Shown: positions 35,858-46,357, counted from the stretch's first letter. The stretch is 64,000 nt of DNA from Hyphomonas sp. TMED17 (GCA_002172915.1 NHBW01000002.1:74777-138776); one strand, 5' to 3'. Notes: a model not told the origin generated them from the letters alone. A program made the numbers and translations.

Positions 35858-36586
35858 CTAAAATTTACGACCGATTGAAAAAGTTAGTGTTGACGTCTCT
35901 TCAGTGGCCGACCGGGGGCCGCCTGATTCTTCAAAATCATCTTCGACATAACTCGCTTCGGCTTGCAGGAAGACATTGTTGGAGAAAGTGTGGCGGGCGA
36001 AGATTTCGACGGCTGGCGTCCAGTCATTCTTCGCATCCTGATCGACGGCGAGCGCCGCAATCTTCTGGCTTTCGTCGAATTTATAGCCAAGCTGGATGTC
36101 AATGCCGAATTCATTTGCGCCGGCGGCAAATGACACTTCCGCACCGAGCGGAATTTTCCGCCGGTCCTGATCAACTTCGACTGCAGTGCCAAACGCCGTC
36201 AGCTTGTTCTCCGAGGAAAAGCTGTTGAAGCCGAGATAAGGCTCGATCTTCCAGTCGCAGGCTTCTGATAGGCAGTATGATTTGCCGACGCGTAAATCGA
36301 GCCTCGTGCTCTCATAATCGGTTTTCTCGCCAGTCGTCAGTGTGAACTCGCCATCACCCAGGCCAAGGCGCGCATCGAATGCAAGGCCGCTCGGAAGCGA
36401 TAGTCCATAATAGAAAGTCGGCGTGTAGATATCTCCATCAAGCGCAAAGCCGCTATCCTGACCGCCGACGTCTGAAGTCGCCAGACCAACACCAATTTCG
36501 TGCGTCATTCCTTCCGAATGCGCCGTCATTGCGAAGGCTCCGGTCAAAACAAAAAGAGCGATTGTGTGACGTAATCTGTTTTTCAT
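35858..36586 (-). CDS. Outer membrane beta-barrel protein
   Basis: A 242-residue protein with a clear signal peptide (HTIALFVLTGAFAMTAHSEG) and alternating beta-strand sequence throughout, ending in SIGRKF with the C-terminal Phe favoured by the BAM machinery. Patterns such as GLAFDARLGLG and TPAVEIFARHTF look like antiparallel barrel strands; ten to twelve strands seem possible. No family is recognised with confidence. GGGGAC precedes the ATG. The single cysteine pair (SYCLSEACDW) may form a disulphide in a loop. Confidence 0.72.
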   Translation of the reverse strand: MKNRLRHTIALFVLTGAFAMTAHSEGMTHEIGVGLATSDVGGQDSGFALDGDIYTPTFYYGLSLPSGLAFDARLGLGDGEFTLTTGEKTDYESTRLDLRVGKSYCLSEACDWKIEPYLGFNSFSSENKLTAFGTAVEVDQDRRKIPLGAEVSFAAGANEFGIDIQLGYKFDESQKIAALAVDQDAKNDWTPAVEIFARHTFSNNVFLQAEASYVEDDFEESGGPRSATEETSTLTFSIGRKF

Positions 36587-36757
36587 TTGTCTGTCCCCAT
36601 TCTTTAAAATTGAACCTAATTAGCTTTCAGGCCATGCCGCCAATGCAATTCAAGCATATTGATTCGCCGCGGTGGCGGGCTCTGAAGATCGGTATACACC
36701 ATAGTTTTTCTGATCACAAAGCCATTCGGCGCATCGCGGTATACATCGCGTGCCCAG

Positions 36758-37651
36758 TTAGCCATTCGGGTCCAGTGATAGCAGCAAGGCCGGATCGATA
36801 TAGAAATCACCTCCGCGATCGCTGCTGCCGGCATTTCTCCATTTCACGGCCCAGTGCAGATGGGGCCCGGTTGTTCTGCCGGTATTTCCAGATCGCGCAA
36901 TCAGTTGACCGGCTTCGACATAGTCGCCCGGTGATGCGATAACTTCGTCTAAATGCATAAACACCGATATCAGGCCGGCACCATGATCAAGGAAAACGGT
37001 CCCGCCTTCATAATATAAATCCGGATCGCCTAATGTGATGATGCCGGCGGCAGGCGCAGTGACCGGCGTGCCAACCCCAACTGCAATATCGTATCCTCTA
37101 TGCACCGACTGGCTTTCGCATGTTTCGCCATTCGGACCCGTTCCGATATATTGGCGTACGGGTCCGAAGGGCGAGGATTCCGGTCCATCGGCCGGACGTC
37201 GAAAGCCGTTGCGCGCGCCATCGCCCTGCTCGAACTGCGAAAATGCATTCGTCTTTTTAACCCAGCTGCGTCCGGCATGCGCTTTCTGTGCATCTGTTCG
37301 CGCATCAATCTTATCGCAGTCCAGACCGCTCAAATAGCGGACGGGATCATCGCGTTCGCCAATCGTGATGACGGCTGGAACGCTGTCGATATCGGTACTG
37401 GTGATTGTCAGTTCTAATGGCGAGTTACGCTTTATTCCGATCGTCGCAACTCCGCCCGCACTGACTGGAATGCCGGTTTGTAGAATCTGATTATCGGCAA
37501 TGACACTTACGACCGAGTCCGGGGCGGCTTTACAGAACAAAAGGCCGCCTTGAACGGCTTGACCCCAACAACGACTATCGGTGTCGGCCGCTGCCTGACC
37601 AATGCTTAAAGGCGCCAGGATAAGCGCTAGAATATGCCCGCGCCCCCACAT
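36758..37651 (-). CDS. M23 (LytM/peptidase_M23) family exported peptidase
   Basis: Predicted periplasmic zinc endopeptidase or division regulator. A signal peptide (ILALILAPLSIGQAAA) is followed by an N-terminal domain of unknown role and a C-terminal M23 domain with HRGYDIAVG (metal His and Asp), DHGAGLISVFMHL and HLHWAVKW (HxH). All metal residues appear present, so an active peptidase is plausible. 297 residues. Its ATG overlaps the stop of the DUF2093 gene (TAATG), indicating coupling. Substrate specificity is unknown. Confidence 0.88.
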   Translation of the reverse strand: MWGRGHILALILAPLSIGQAAADTDSRCWGQAVQGGLLFCKAAPDSVVSVIADNQILQTGIPVSAGGVATIGIKRNSPLELTITSTDIDSVPAVITIGERDDPVRYLSGLDCDKIDARTDAQKAHAGRSWVKKTNAFSQFEQGDGARNGFRRPADGPESSPFGPVRQYIGTGPNGETCESQSVHRGYDIAVGVGTPVTAPAAGIITLGDPDLYYEGGTVFLDHGAGLISVFMHLDEVIASPGDYVEAGQLIARSGNTGRTTGPHLHWAVKWRNAGSSDRGGDFYIDPALLLSLDPNG

Positions 37652-37860
37652 TATTTGCGCGGCACCATTCGCGACGCTGCCGCGCCGGCGTCAATGTAAG
37701 GCTCCTGTAAATCCACGCTCCAATAGCGCAGGGCGGCGAGCGGAATTTTCGCGGCTGTAACCGCACATACAACGAAGTCGCCCGGGGCGATCAGTTCAAG
37801 ATCTGCATCGAGATAACGAATAACGGCTTCACCAGTTTGGCGATCAGTTTTTGTAAGCAT
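37651..37860 (-). CDS. DUF2093 family protein
   Basis: A 69-residue alphaproteobacterial protein of unknown function. Recognisable stretches are IRYLDADLELIAPGDFVVCAVT and IPLAALRYWSVDLQEPYI. Its stop overlaps the start of the M23 peptidase gene (TAATG), so the two are probably co-translated. It is divergent from recA. Confidence 0.85.
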   Translation of the reverse strand: MLTKTDRQTGEAVIRYLDADLELIAPGDFVVCAVTAAKIPLAALRYWSVDLQEPYIDAGAAASRMVPRK

Positions 37861-37918
37861 ATCCCCTCATATCCCAGACGTTGATACGAGGAAAGTGAAT
37901 TTCTCTAAAAGTTCCGCT

Positions 37919-37946
37919 TTGTTCCCGTGAACAAATGTGGTACAAA
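37919..37946 (+). promoter_or_regulatory. recA promoter with LexA-type box
   Basis: TTGTTC (37919-37924) and TACAAA (37941-37946), 16 bases apart, resemble a sigma-70 promoter. GAACAAATGTGGTAC (37929-37943), in the spacer and touching the -10, matches the alphaproteobacterial LexA box GAAC-N7-GAAC except for one base. LexA bound here would block polymerase, so recA should be SOS-inducible. Confidence 0.65.
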
Positions 37947-38007
37947 CTGTGTTCGGCCGCTTCTGGCCAAGTTTAATTTTCCTGATCTGGACGAAAGGTA
38001 ACGACTC

Positions 38008-39090
38008 ATGGCCAAATCGAATCTTCATCTTGTCGACAAGGAGTCCGGTGTGGACAAACAAAAAGCACTCGAGACAGCTCTCACCAATATTGAGCGGTCA
38101 TTTGGTAAAGGTTCGGTCATGCGTCTTGGAGAAAAGACGTCAATGGACATTGAGGCGGTCTCTACAGGATCTTTGGGACTGGACATTGCCCTCGGTATTG
38201 GGGGGCTACCGAAAGGACGCGTGATTGAAATTTACGGTCCGGAAAGTTCGGGTAAAACGACTTTGTCGCTGCATGTGATCGCAGAAGCCCAGAAAAATGG
38301 CGGCGTTTGCGCGTTTGTTGACGCCGAACATGCGCTGGACCCGGTCTATGCCGGCAAGCTTGGTGTCGATCTTGATGATTTACTGGTTTCGCAACCCGAT
38401 ACGGGTGAGCAAGCACTTGAAATCGCCGATACGCTGGTGCGATCCGGTGCAGTTGACGTCTTGGTTGTTGACTCGGTCGCTGCGCTGACGCCGCGGGCTG
38501 AAATTGAAGGCGATATGGGGGATAGCCTGCCGGGTCTGCAGGCGCGCTTGATGAGTCAGGCATTGCGTAAGCTGACCGGTTCGATTTCAAAATCGAACTG
38601 CATGGTGATTTTCATCAACCAAATACGGATGAAAATCGGCGTGATGTTTGGTAGCCCCGAGACAACAAGTGGTGGTAATGCGCTGAAATTCTACTCTTCT
38701 GTTCGGCTGGATATTCGGCGTATCGGTTCGATCAAGGACCGGGACGAAGTGGTTGGCAACCAGACACGGGTTAAAGTCGTTAAAAACAAAGTAGCACCGC
38801 CATTCCGGCAGGTTGAATTTGACATCATCTATGGTGAAGGCATTTCGAAAACTGGCGAACTTATTGATCTTGGCGTGAAATGCGAAGTGATCGACAAGGC
38901 CGGGTCCTGGTACTCTTACGGTGCCGATAGGATTGGACAGGGGCGAGAAAAAACGCGTCAGTTCATGAAAGATAATCCGGAGATTGCCGACGAGATCGAG
39001 ACCGAAATTCGGAAACGCTCGGGCCTGCTTTCAGACGTCTTGCTGGTCGAAGGCGGTGGTGTCGACGAAGGACAGGCCGAGGCTGGTTGA
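38008..39090 (+). CDS. recA: Recombinase RecA
   Basis: Strand-exchange protein and LexA co-protease. The 360-residue sequence has Walker [10 protein letters not shown], the L1 and L2 loop regions ([20 protein letters not shown] and [19 protein letters not shown]-type), and an acidic C-terminal tail. AAAGG precedes the ATG at 38008. It is followed by alaS after 113 bases, common alphaproteobacterial gene order. Confidence 0.98.
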   Translation: MAKSNLHLVDKESGVDKQKALETALTNIERSFGKGSVMRLGEKTSMDIEAVSTGSLGLDIALGIGGLPKGRVIEIYGPESSGKTTLSLHVIAEAQKNGGVCAFVDAEHALDPVYAGKLGVDLDDLLVSQPDTGEQALEIADTLVRSGAVDVLVVDSVAALTPRAEIEGDMGDSLPGLQARLMSQALRKLTGSISKSNCMVIFINQIRMKIGVMFGSPETTSGGNALKFYSSVRLDIRRIGSIKDRDEVVGNQTRVKVVKNKVAPPFRQVEFDIIYGEGISKTGELIDLGVKCEVIDKAGSWYSYGADRIGQGREKTRQFMKDNPEIADEIETEIRKRSGLLSDVLLVEGGGVDEGQAEAG

Positions 39091-39124
39091 GCGGTTTCTG
39101 GCAGAAAGCTGGCAGGCGGCATCT

Positions 39125-39146
39125 TGGCGAGGCGTTAATCTCGCCA
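39125..39146 (+). terminator. Candidate terminator after recA
   Basis: TGGCGAG (39125-39131) pairs with CTCGCCA (39140-39146) around an 8-base loop, followed by TATACCC. The stem is short and the tail not T-rich, so read-through into alaS may occur. Confidence 0.45.
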
Positions 39147-39203
39147 TATACCCTTAGATTGTGATCAGGGCAGCTGCTTAGCTGCTGGCTAAGGAAGAAT
39201 TTT

Positions 39204-41864
39204 ATGACCGGTGTGAACGAGCTGCGGGCCAGTTTTATGTCCTATTTTCAAGGTCTTGACCATATGAAACTGCCTTCGGCGCCACTGGTGCCGGAGCATG
39301 ATCCGACCCTCTTATTCGTGAATGCGGGTATGGTGCCGTTCAAGAATATTTTTACTGGCGCGGAAACACCAACATCGAATCGTGCCGTTACTTCACAAAA
39401 ATGTGTTCGTGCTGGCGGCAAGCACAATGATCTCGATAATGTCGGCTATACGGCGCGGCATCATACATTCTTCGAGATGCTGGGTAATTTTTCGTTCGGT
39501 GACTATTTTAAAGATGAAGCGATACGCTTCGCTTGGGATTTGGTGACCCGCGAGCTCGGCCTGTCGCGTGATAAACTACTTGTGACGGTCTATTCCGAGG
39601 ACGAAGAGGCGGCCGGGCTTTGGAAGAAGATTGCCGGGTTGAGCGACGATCGGATTATTCGGATCTCGACATCCGATAATTTCTGGTCGATGGGCGACGT
39701 CGGACCGTGCGGGCCGTGTTCGGAAATTTTTTATGATCATGGCGCCGATGTCTGGGGTGGCCCGCCGGGGTCGGCCGAAGAGGATGGCGACAGATTTATC
39801 GAGATCTGGAACCTGGTTTTCATGCAATATGAGCAGACGGCGGACGGTTCACGCCGGCCCTTGCCGAAGCCTTCGATTGATACGGGCATGGGGCTGGAAC
39901 GCATGGCGGCGGTGCTGCAGGGCGTGCACAATAATTATGAAATTGACTTGTTCCAGAATCTGATTTCTGCAGAGCAGGATCTTTACGGACAGCGTGCAGA
40001 GGGCGATTTACTCGCATCATACAAGGTCATTGCCGACCATCTCAGGACGTCGTCTTTTCTCGTCGCGGATGGTGTTACGCCCTCGAATGAGGGACGCGGC
40101 TATGTGTTGCGGCGGATCATGCGGCGAGCGATGCGGCACGCGCACCTATTGGGTGCCCGCAAGCCCGGAATGCACAAGCTGGTCGATGCCCTGATTGCGC
40201 AAATGGGGAACGCATTCCCTGAGCTGGTGCGGGCGAAAGCCACTATTGAAAGTACATTAGAGGCCGAGGAAGGTCGTTTTCAGGCGACGCTTGGGCGCGG
40301 TCTGGCGTTGCTCGGATCGGCCAGTGAAGGCATGCGCGAAGGTGATGCGCTGCCGGGCGATACGGCGTTCAAGCTGTATGACACTTATGGTTTCCCGCTT
40401 GACCTTACGCAGGATATTTTGCGTGGACGTGGCATGTCGGTCGATACTGATGGGTTCGAGACAGCTATGGGCCGGCAGAAGGCCGGTTCAAGGGCGGCGA
40501 GTTTTTCATCAGGTGATGCTGCGACCGATGGTATCTGGTTCCGCGTCAGGGACGATATCGGGGCAACCGAGTTTCTTGGCTATGATGGGTTGAATGCAAA
40601 TTCAGAGATTGCGGCGATTGTCGCCGATGGCCAGCGCCTCGACGAGTTACCTGCTGGGACATCGGCGGAGATTATTTTCCCGGTGACGCCATTCTATGCC
40701 GAGAGCGGCGGACAGGCCGGCGACCGCGGTGTAATTGAATTTGAAAATGGCGTTCGGTTTGTGGTTCAGGATGTTGTAAAGCGGGCTGGCGATCTACACA
40801 GTCATATTGGTGAAGTGGTGGGTGGAACAGTATCGCTGGGCGCGTCGGGCGTGCTCGTTGTCGATGCCGAGCGGCGTGCCCGGATCATGGTCAACCATTC
40901 AGCGACGCATTTGCTGCACGCCGCGTTGCGCAATATTCTCGGGCCACATGTGGCGCAGAAAGGTTCACTCGTCGAGGATGACCGCTTGCGGTTCGACTTT
41001 TCGCACACTTCGCCTTTAGGTGCTGCCGAAATCGAGGCGATTGAAGACCAGGTCAGTTCCGTCATCCGGCAGAACCAGCCGGTCGGGGTTGCGGTTACGA
41101 CGCCTGACAAAGCGATCGAAGCCGGTGCGCTAGCTCTGTTCGGTGAAAAATATGGCGACGAGGTGCGGGTTCTGACGATGGGCAGCGCAATTGATGCTGC
41201 AAGCTCTGCAGCAGACGCGCCAGCTTATTCGGTGGAATTATGTGGCGGGACACATGTCGACCGGACGGGCGACATCGCCGCATTCGTTATTACTTCGGAG
41301 TCCGGCGTGTCTGCCGGTGTCCGTCGTATTGAGGCTGCTACCGGTGCTGAGGCAATCAATTTCCTGAGAGGCCGGGCGCAAATCGCGGTTGATCTTTCGG
41401 AACAGTTGAAAGTGCCATTGAAGGATCTGCCCAAGAAAATCAGTAGCTTGAGTGACGAGCGTCGCCAATTCGAGCGCCAGCTCAATGACGCGAAACGCGC
41501 TCTGGCGATGGCGGGTGATGGCAAAGCAAGCGCCGGTCCTGAAATGATTAATGATGTTAAAGTCATTGCGCGGGTTGCCGCGGGTGTTGGTGGCAAGGAT
41601 TTACGGGCTCTGATTGATGAAGCCAAAGGGCAGTTAGGTAGCGGAATCGCCGCCTTTATCGGCGTGAATGACGGTAAAGGCGCGATCGCCATTGGCGTCA
41701 CCGCCGATCTCGTCGAGCGATATTCGGCGGTGGAGCTGGTGAAACTTGCGGCTGCTGAAATGGGTGGCAAAGGCGGCGGTGGACGGGCGGATATGGCTCA
41801 GGCGGGTGGTCCGGATGTGACGAAAGCAGACGCGGCCCTCGCAGCTATCCGGAACGCGATTTAG
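39204..41864 (+). CDS. alaS: Alanyl-tRNA synthetase
   Basis: Charges tRNA-Ala and edits mischarged Ser/Gly. The 886-residue protein has the class II catalytic domain ([34 protein letters not shown]), the editing domain metal motif [12 protein letters not shown] with CGGTHV, and a C-terminal DHHA1 domain ([11 protein letters not shown]). Full length and all motifs intact. AAGGA precedes the ATG. The last four bases overlap the convergent GST gene. Confidence 0.98.
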   Translation: MTGVNELRASFMSYFQGLDHMKLPSAPLVPEHDPTLLFVNAGMVPFKNIFTGAETPTSNRAVTSQKCVRAGGKHNDLDNVGYTARHHTFFEMLGNFSFGDYFKDEAIRFAWDLVTRELGLSRDKLLVTVYSEDEEAAGLWKKIAGLSDDRIIRISTSDNFWSMGDVGPCGPCSEIFYDHGADVWGGPPGSAEEDGDRFIEIWNLVFMQYEQTADGSRRPLPKPSIDTGMGLERMAAVLQGVHNNYEIDLFQNLISAEQDLYGQRAEGDLLASYKVIADHLRTSSFLVADGVTPSNEGRGYVLRRIMRRAMRHAHLLGARKPGMHKLVDALIAQMGNAFPELVRAKATIESTLEAEEGRFQATLGRGLALLGSASEGMREGDALPGDTAFKLYDTYGFPLDLTQDILRGRGMSVDTDGFETAMGRQKAGSRAASFSSGDAATDGIWFRVRDDIGATEFLGYDGLNANSEIAAIVADGQRLDELPAGTSAEIIFPVTPFYAESGGQAGDRGVIEFENGVRFVVQDVVKRAGDLHSHIGEVVGGTVSLGASGVLVVDAERRARIMVNHSATHLLHAALRNILGPHVAQKGSLVEDDRLRFDFSHTSPLGAAEIEAIEDQVSSVIRQNQPVGVAVTTPDKAIEAGALALFGEKYGDEVRVLTMGSAIDAASSAADAPAYSVELCGGTHVDRTGDIAAFVITSESGVSAGVRRIEAATGAEAINFLRGRAQIAVDLSEQLKVPLKDLPKKISSLSDERRQFERQLNDAKRALAMAGDGKASAGPEMINDVKVIARVAAGVGGKDLRALIDEAKGQLGSGIAAFIGVNDGKGAIAIGVTADLVERYSAVELVKLAAAEMGGKGGGGRADMAQAGGPDVTKADAALAAIRNAI

Positions 41865-42520
41865 GCATTAAATGGTGCAAATAATGGTTCGGGATCGCCT
41901 GTCGACCAGACCGGATATTTTACCATAATTGCCCGAAACAGGTCGCTATCGATCAGACTGTCCAGCCAGGTGTGTAGGTCCGCCCAGGGCTGATCTCTGA
42001 ACCAGTTTGGATCCGCGATGGAAAATTGTCGGACAAACGGAAAGATTGTAATATCGGCCAGGCCTCTTTGCGGCCCGAACAAAAACTGGTTTGTCTGCAA
42101 CCGGCATTGCAAATCTTTGAGATATGGCACGGCCTCACCGCGATGATAGCTGGCATCAGCATCGGCATAGCGGCTAGCATATTTGTAGCGATCCAAATGA
42201 TGCTTGAAACCGGTATCGAAAGTCTTCACCAGTGCTGCAATCTCATTGGCGTGCGCTGTGGTCCTACCGCGCCAGTTTTCCGGGTCGTTTTTGTCCAGCG
42301 CCCAGTTAACAATATCGAGACTTTCATCGAGGCAGTGACCATTGGGCAGGACAAGCACGGGTACGGTGCCCTTTGGCGATGCGGCGAGCATTTCCTCGGG
42401 CTTATCACGCAGGATGATTTCTCTTAACCGGCAGTTGTGTCCTGATATGGCCAGCGCCATTCGGGCACGCATCGCATAGGGGCAGCGCCGGAATGAATAC
42501 AGGACCGGGACTTCGGTCAT
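41861..42520 (-). CDS. Glutathione S-transferase family protein with CPYA motif
   Basis: A 219-residue GST. The N-terminal thioredoxin-like domain contains [13 protein letters not shown], a glutaredoxin-like active site with one cysteine, as in omega-type or Grx2-like GSTs that act in thiol transfer or deglutathionylation. The cis-proline turn is TVPVLVL and DESLDI provides the glutathione-binding Glu-Ser. It starts inside the trhO stop (ATGA) and converges with alaS with a four-base overlap. Confidence 0.85.
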   Translation of the reverse strand: MTEVPVLYSFRRCPYAMRARMALAISGHNCRLREIILRDKPEEMLAASPKGTVPVLVLPNGHCLDESLDIVNWALDKNDPENWRGRTTAHANEIAALVKTFDTGFKHHLDRYKYASRYADADASYHRGEAVPYLKDLQCRLQTNQFLFGPQRGLADITIFPFVRQFSIADPNWFRDQPWADLHTWLDSLIDSDLFRAIMVKYPVWSTGDPEPLFAPFNA

Positions 42521-43476
42521 GCTGCGCTCGGCTTGTGGCGTGGTGTCATTACAACACTGTCACCGATATGGGTTTCGCCGCGTGCAGCGGCGAGACGAAC
42601 TTGCTTCTGGCGTTCGCGCAATGCCGCCAGCTTGTCCTGGCTAATAGTGCCGGCGCATTTGGGGCATGAAACGCCAGCTTCGAAATTGGGGTGGGATCTG
42701 TCCTCGGGGCTGACCGGCATGCGGCAAGCGTGACAGAGCTGATAGTCGCCTTGCATGAGACCGTGGCCGACCGAAACGCGATCATCGAAAACAAAGCATT
42801 CTCCGTGCCACAAGCTGGTGTCTGCATCGACGGTTTCGAGGTATTTTAAAATACCGCCATCGAGATGATAAACATCCTCGATACCTGTGGCTTTGACATA
42901 GGACGTCGCTTTTTCGCAGCGAATACCACCAGTGCAGAACATGGCAATCTTAGGTGTTCGTCCGGCAGCTGCCAGATCGGTCTTGTATTTATCGAACCAT
43001 TCAGGAAATTGCCGGAAGGTTTCAGTGTTTGGATTGATTGCCCCGTTGAAGCTTCCGAGTTCAACTTCGTAATCGTTCCGGGTATCAATCACGATTGTGT
43101 CGGGATCGGTGATCAAGGCATTCCAGTCTTCCGGCTTCACATAGGATCCGACAAGTTGGTTCGGGTCGGTCCCGGGGACCCCCATTGTCACGATTTCAGG
43201 CTTGATTTTAACCTTGAGACGGAGGAATGGCATGTCGCGGCACACTGAGGTTTTAGCCTCTAGATTATCACAGCCCGGCAAGCTTCTGAGAGTTGTCAGA
43301 GTTTGATCGGCATAATTGGCTGGCACCGCAACAGTCCCGTTCAGCCCTTCTTCCGATAATAAAACGGTCCCTTTGACGTGCAGGCGTCGCAACGCCGCCA
43401 TCAGGTCGTCTTGTATCAGGTCTGGCCGGTCAAAGCGGACAAATTTATAAAAAGCAATTACATGAATATCTGACAT
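42517..43476 (-). CDS. trhO: tRNA uridine 5-hydroxylation protein TrhO (rhodanese family)
   Basis: Rhodanese-related enzyme (YceA family) for prephenate-independent 5-hydroxylation of U34 in tRNA. The N-terminal ferredoxin-like domain contains GTVLLSEEGLNGTVA; the rhodanese domain has DTRNDYEVELGSF and the catalytic loop CTGGIRCEKA; the C-terminus has CHACRMPVSP and CPKC zinc-type pairs. MSDIHVIAFYKF at 43476 is the likely start, a short way after an in-frame ATG. It overlaps the GST gene by four bases. Confidence 0.93.
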   Translation of the reverse strand: MSDIHVIAFYKFVRFDRPDLIQDDLMAALRRLHVKGTVLLSEEGLNGTVAVPANYADQTLTTLRSLPGCDNLEAKTSVCRDMPFLRLKVKIKPEIVTMGVPGTDPNQLVGSYVKPEDWNALITDPDTIVIDTRNDYEVELGSFNGAINPNTETFRQFPEWFDKYKTDLAAAGRTPKIAMFCTGGIRCEKATSYVKATGIEDVYHLDGGILKYLETVDADTSLWHGECFVFDDRVSVGHGLMQGDYQLCHACRMPVSPEDRSHPNFEAGVSCPKCAGTISQDKLAALRERQKQVRLAAARGETHIGDSVVMTPRHKPSAA

Positions 43477-43545
43477 GCCGCCCATATGCCAGATATGTGT
43501 GTCGCCGAAAAGGCTTCCATCCGGATGCGCGCTGCTTTCGTCTTG

Positions 43546-44724
43546 TTACAAGCCAAGCGTGGCAAGAATAGTGTCGGTGTCCCGGCCGAGAGTTGGTGGG
43601 TCGGAGCGGATACTTGTCGGACTCTGGGAGAATGTAACCGGATGCCGCATGCTGCGATAGGGACCGGCGTCAGGGTGTTCGCGCTGGGCAAAGAAATCGA
43701 CAGCCTTCAGATGCGGGTCTTCGAGGACTTCATGCATCTGATTGAAGCGCATCGCCGGTATATTCGCATTGTCGAGTAAATCGAGCCATTCCGCGGTTGT
43801 TTTTGTTATCGCCACTTCGCCGATAATTGCATAGAGATCGGTTATATTTTCGGTTCGGGCGGCGTAGGTGGAGAATCTCGGATCGTCGAAAACGCCATCG
43901 CGCCCGCCCAGCCGGAAAAAGGTTTCCCATTGCTCGTCAGAATAAGGCACCAGGGCAATAAAGCCGTCCTTGGTTTTGTAGGGTTTACGGTTTGCATTGA
44001 CCGATCGCGTATAGGCGACCTTGCCATTGCCTGGCAAAAAGGTTTCGCCATAGAGATTCTCAACCATATTGAAAAAGGTGAAGCTCTCCAGCATCGGGAC
44101 CGAGACAAACTGGCCTTCACCTGTGCGTTCGCGATGAAAGAGAGCCGCAAGCGTTGCGTATGTTGCAAACAGGCCAACCGTCTTGTCGGCAACTAGACTG
44201 GGCGCATAGGCCGGCTCGGAACCATCTCGAAGTGTGTTCAGGTGAGCGAAGCCGGATGCCGCCTGTATCAGATCGTCATAGGCCTGGCGTTTGGCATAAG
44301 GACCGGTCTCGCCAAAGCCGGCACAATGGACATAGATAATATCGGGATTAACAGCTTTGACGCTCTCATAATCAAGGCCGAGGCGGCGCATGCCGCCCAG
44401 TCGGACATTATGGACAAAAACATCGGCATCTTTCAGAAGCGCGAGGATTGCCGCTTTGCCAGCATCATTTTTGGCATCGAGTTGAACCGATTTCTTGTTA
44501 CGGTTTAGATTGGTGAAGATTGGCCCGAGATCGCCGGTCGGTGATGCTCCAGCATATCGCATCAAATCGCCCGACTTGCCCGGCTGACCGGATTCTATCT
44601 TTATGATATCGGCGCCGAGATCGCCAAAAATCAGAGTTGCGAACGGGCCAAGAACCACGCTCGACATGTCAATGATTTTGACGCCTGCTAACGGGCCTGC
44701 CGCGGTTTGCTCGTGATCTGCCAT
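43546..44724 (-). CDS. CaiB/BaiF family (class III) CoA-transferase
   Basis: Transfers CoA between acyl groups, using a catalytic Asp-CoA intermediate in characterised enzymes. The 392-residue protein shows LAGVKIIDMSSVVLGPFATLIFGDLGAD near the N-terminus and YDDLIQAASGFA in the middle, as expected for the family. AGGAG is 8 bases before the ATG. The thiolase-like gene lies 50 bases upstream on the same strand, so the two may degrade an acyl-CoA together; substrates are unknown. Confidence 0.9.
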   Translation of the reverse strand: MADHEQTAAGPLAGVKIIDMSSVVLGPFATLIFGDLGADIIKIESGQPGKSGDLMRYAGASPTGDLGPIFTNLNRNKKSVQLDAKNDAGKAAILALLKDADVFVHNVRLGGMRRLGLDYESVKAVNPDIIYVHCAGFGETGPYAKRQAYDDLIQAASGFAHLNTLRDGSEPAYAPSLVADKTVGLFATYATLAALFHRERTGEGQFVSVPMLESFTFFNMVENLYGETFLPGNGKVAYTRSVNANRKPYKTKDGFIALVPYSDEQWETFFRLGGRDGVFDDPRFSTYAARTENITDLYAIIGEVAITKTTAEWLDLLDNANIPAMRFNQMHEVLEDPHLKAVDFFAQREHPDAGPYRSMRHPVTFSQSPTSIRSDPPTLGRDTDTILATLGL

Positions 44725-44774
44725 ACTTTAGACTCCTGTCATAATGGCTTGCAATCTTATGCTGCCTAAGCGGT

Positions 44775-46286
44775 TTAGTCGACAAAGCTGATCGTATTGA
44801 CTTCGTCGGTCTGCTGCGCTGACACGCGCCTGCCAATCGGTGAAGCTTCTTGCATTAGCGGGGCAAGCGCGTCGCCGGTGACATTTCCGAGAAAGCGTCG
44901 ACCGTCACGGCTGCGCGCAAATATAATGCCCTTTTCAGGCCCTTCGCGGCCGTGCGTTACAGTGAAGCTTTCCAGTATTCCCTCACGCGGATCGGGATCG
45001 ATTTCGACGTGTTCGGGCGGCGTTGCGAAGGCTGCGACGGGCTGAAAACTTTCAGGCTTATTGGTCGACCAAATGCCGACGGCTTCCTTGGTCATCCAGC
45101 CACCATTGGCCAGTACCAGGCCAGTTTGACCCGGGCTGGCGCGCAGGCGCGCAGCCATCGAGACGATCGCATGCAAGCTGTAATTATTGCCGGGGCCGCC
45201 GAAAAACGGCAGTCCGCCCGTAACTGTAAGGGCGCGGTTTTCGGTCTCGTGGCGAAGTCCCAGGGCAGCCATGGCAGAGAAGACTGCGCAAGGGAAACAG
45301 GAATATAAATCGAACACGTCAATGTCTTGCTGGCGGCAGTCGGCCTGGCTCAACGCCCGATCAAGTGCGGTCTGCATTGCCCATGAGCGGTCAAGGTGGG
45401 GGCGTTCGGAAATATTGTCATCGGTGGCTTCGCCCATGCCGTGCAGATAGACGCGTTTCTCCCGGGCTATTCCTAACGCGTCGGCCTTGTTTTCACTCAT
45501 CATGACAATCGCGGCGCTCTGGCTGACAGCATCTTGCGCCATGTGCCATTTTAGAAACGGATCGGCGAAGGGGTAATTCTGGCGGCTTGGCGTCGCTAGA
45601 AAATCGACATCGAATTTGGTTTCAAATTGTGAGTCGGGATTTTTGTCCGCAATGGCTGCGAACTTCGCGAACAGCTCCGACATGCTTCGACGGTGCTGGC
45701 TGCGTGTCTCCCCCCATTCCCGGGCCAGAATATTTTCGAAAATAGCGTAGAAAAAAGCCGGAACAACCAGCCCGTGCTTGATTTCGGTCCGGCTGAGAAG
45801 CATGGCACCCGGCCCGCGGTCTTCGAAAGGCATATCGGAGCTGTCGGCCCAGTCCAGTGTCATGCCTTGAGCCGCAGCCGACTTCGCTGCCTTGATGGCT
45901 TCGGCGCCGGTTATAAGCGCGCAGTCAAACTCGCCATCATAGATCCGGCTGGCCATCTCATTGGCCAGTTTCTGGCTGCTATGCCCGCCAGCGATTTCGT
46001 ATGTGGCGTGTCTTGGCGTCGCTGAAAGTGCGCGCGCAATCGTTCCCGGCGGATTGGAGTTTACGCCGAACGGGTGGCGGGGGCGTGGTGTCGAGTCAGC
46101 AATGGTACGGGCAACTGCAAGCATTTCGATCTGTGCAGCCGTAATTCCGGCATCAGCGAGCGCACGCTCGCTAGCCTGAACGCAAAGGCTGGTTGGCGAT
46201 GGCGCTGTTGCAAGACCATCATTGGGCATCCAGTGATTAGTGACTTGTCCGACGCCAACAAGAACTGGGGTTCGGCCTGTCGCCAT
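44775..46286 (-). CDS. Thiolase-superfamily protein (acetyl-CoA acetyltransferase-like), catalytic Cys not conserved
   Basis: A 503-residue thiolase-fold protein, longer than classical thiolases (about 390-400). The N-domain begins TPVLVGVGQV, and the usual nucleophile region reads AGGHSSQKL (residues 99-107), with no cysteine at the expected place. The C-domain has NGGLPFFGGPGNNYSLH-like sequence and a C-terminal extension. Members of this group are annotated as acetyl-CoA acetyltransferases or SCP2-like proteins, often with a missing Cys, so activity as a thiolase is doubtful. GGGAGA precedes the ATG, and the CoA-transferase gene follows. Confidence 0.78.
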   Translation of the reverse strand: MATGRTPVLVGVGQVTNHWMPNDGLATAPSPTSLCVQASERALADAGITAAQIEMLAVARTIADSTPRPRHPFGVNSNPPGTIARALSATPRHATYEIAGGHSSQKLANEMASRIYDGEFDCALITGAEAIKAAKSAAAQGMTLDWADSSDMPFEDRGPGAMLLSRTEIKHGLVVPAFFYAIFENILAREWGETRSQHRRSMSELFAKFAAIADKNPDSQFETKFDVDFLATPSRQNYPFADPFLKWHMAQDAVSQSAAIVMMSENKADALGIAREKRVYLHGMGEATDDNISERPHLDRSWAMQTALDRALSQADCRQQDIDVFDLYSCFPCAVFSAMAALGLRHETENRALTVTGGLPFFGGPGNNYSLHAIVSMAARLRASPGQTGLVLANGGWMTKEAVGIWSTNKPESFQPVAAFATPPEHVEIDPDPREGILESFTVTHGREGPEKGIIFARSRDGRRFLGNVTGDALAPLMQEASPIGRRVSAQQTDEVNTISFVD

Positions 46287-46357
46287 TATCTATTCTCCCT
46301 GTGTGATCGAGTTAAAGGGATAGGCCAATGCTCCACGGGTTCAATAGATATCCTCGG

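Noticed and set aside
37867-38061. A 64-codon minus-strand frame upstream of recA
   Set aside because: It overlaps the recA start and LexA box and has no similarity; the region is better explained as the recA promoter.
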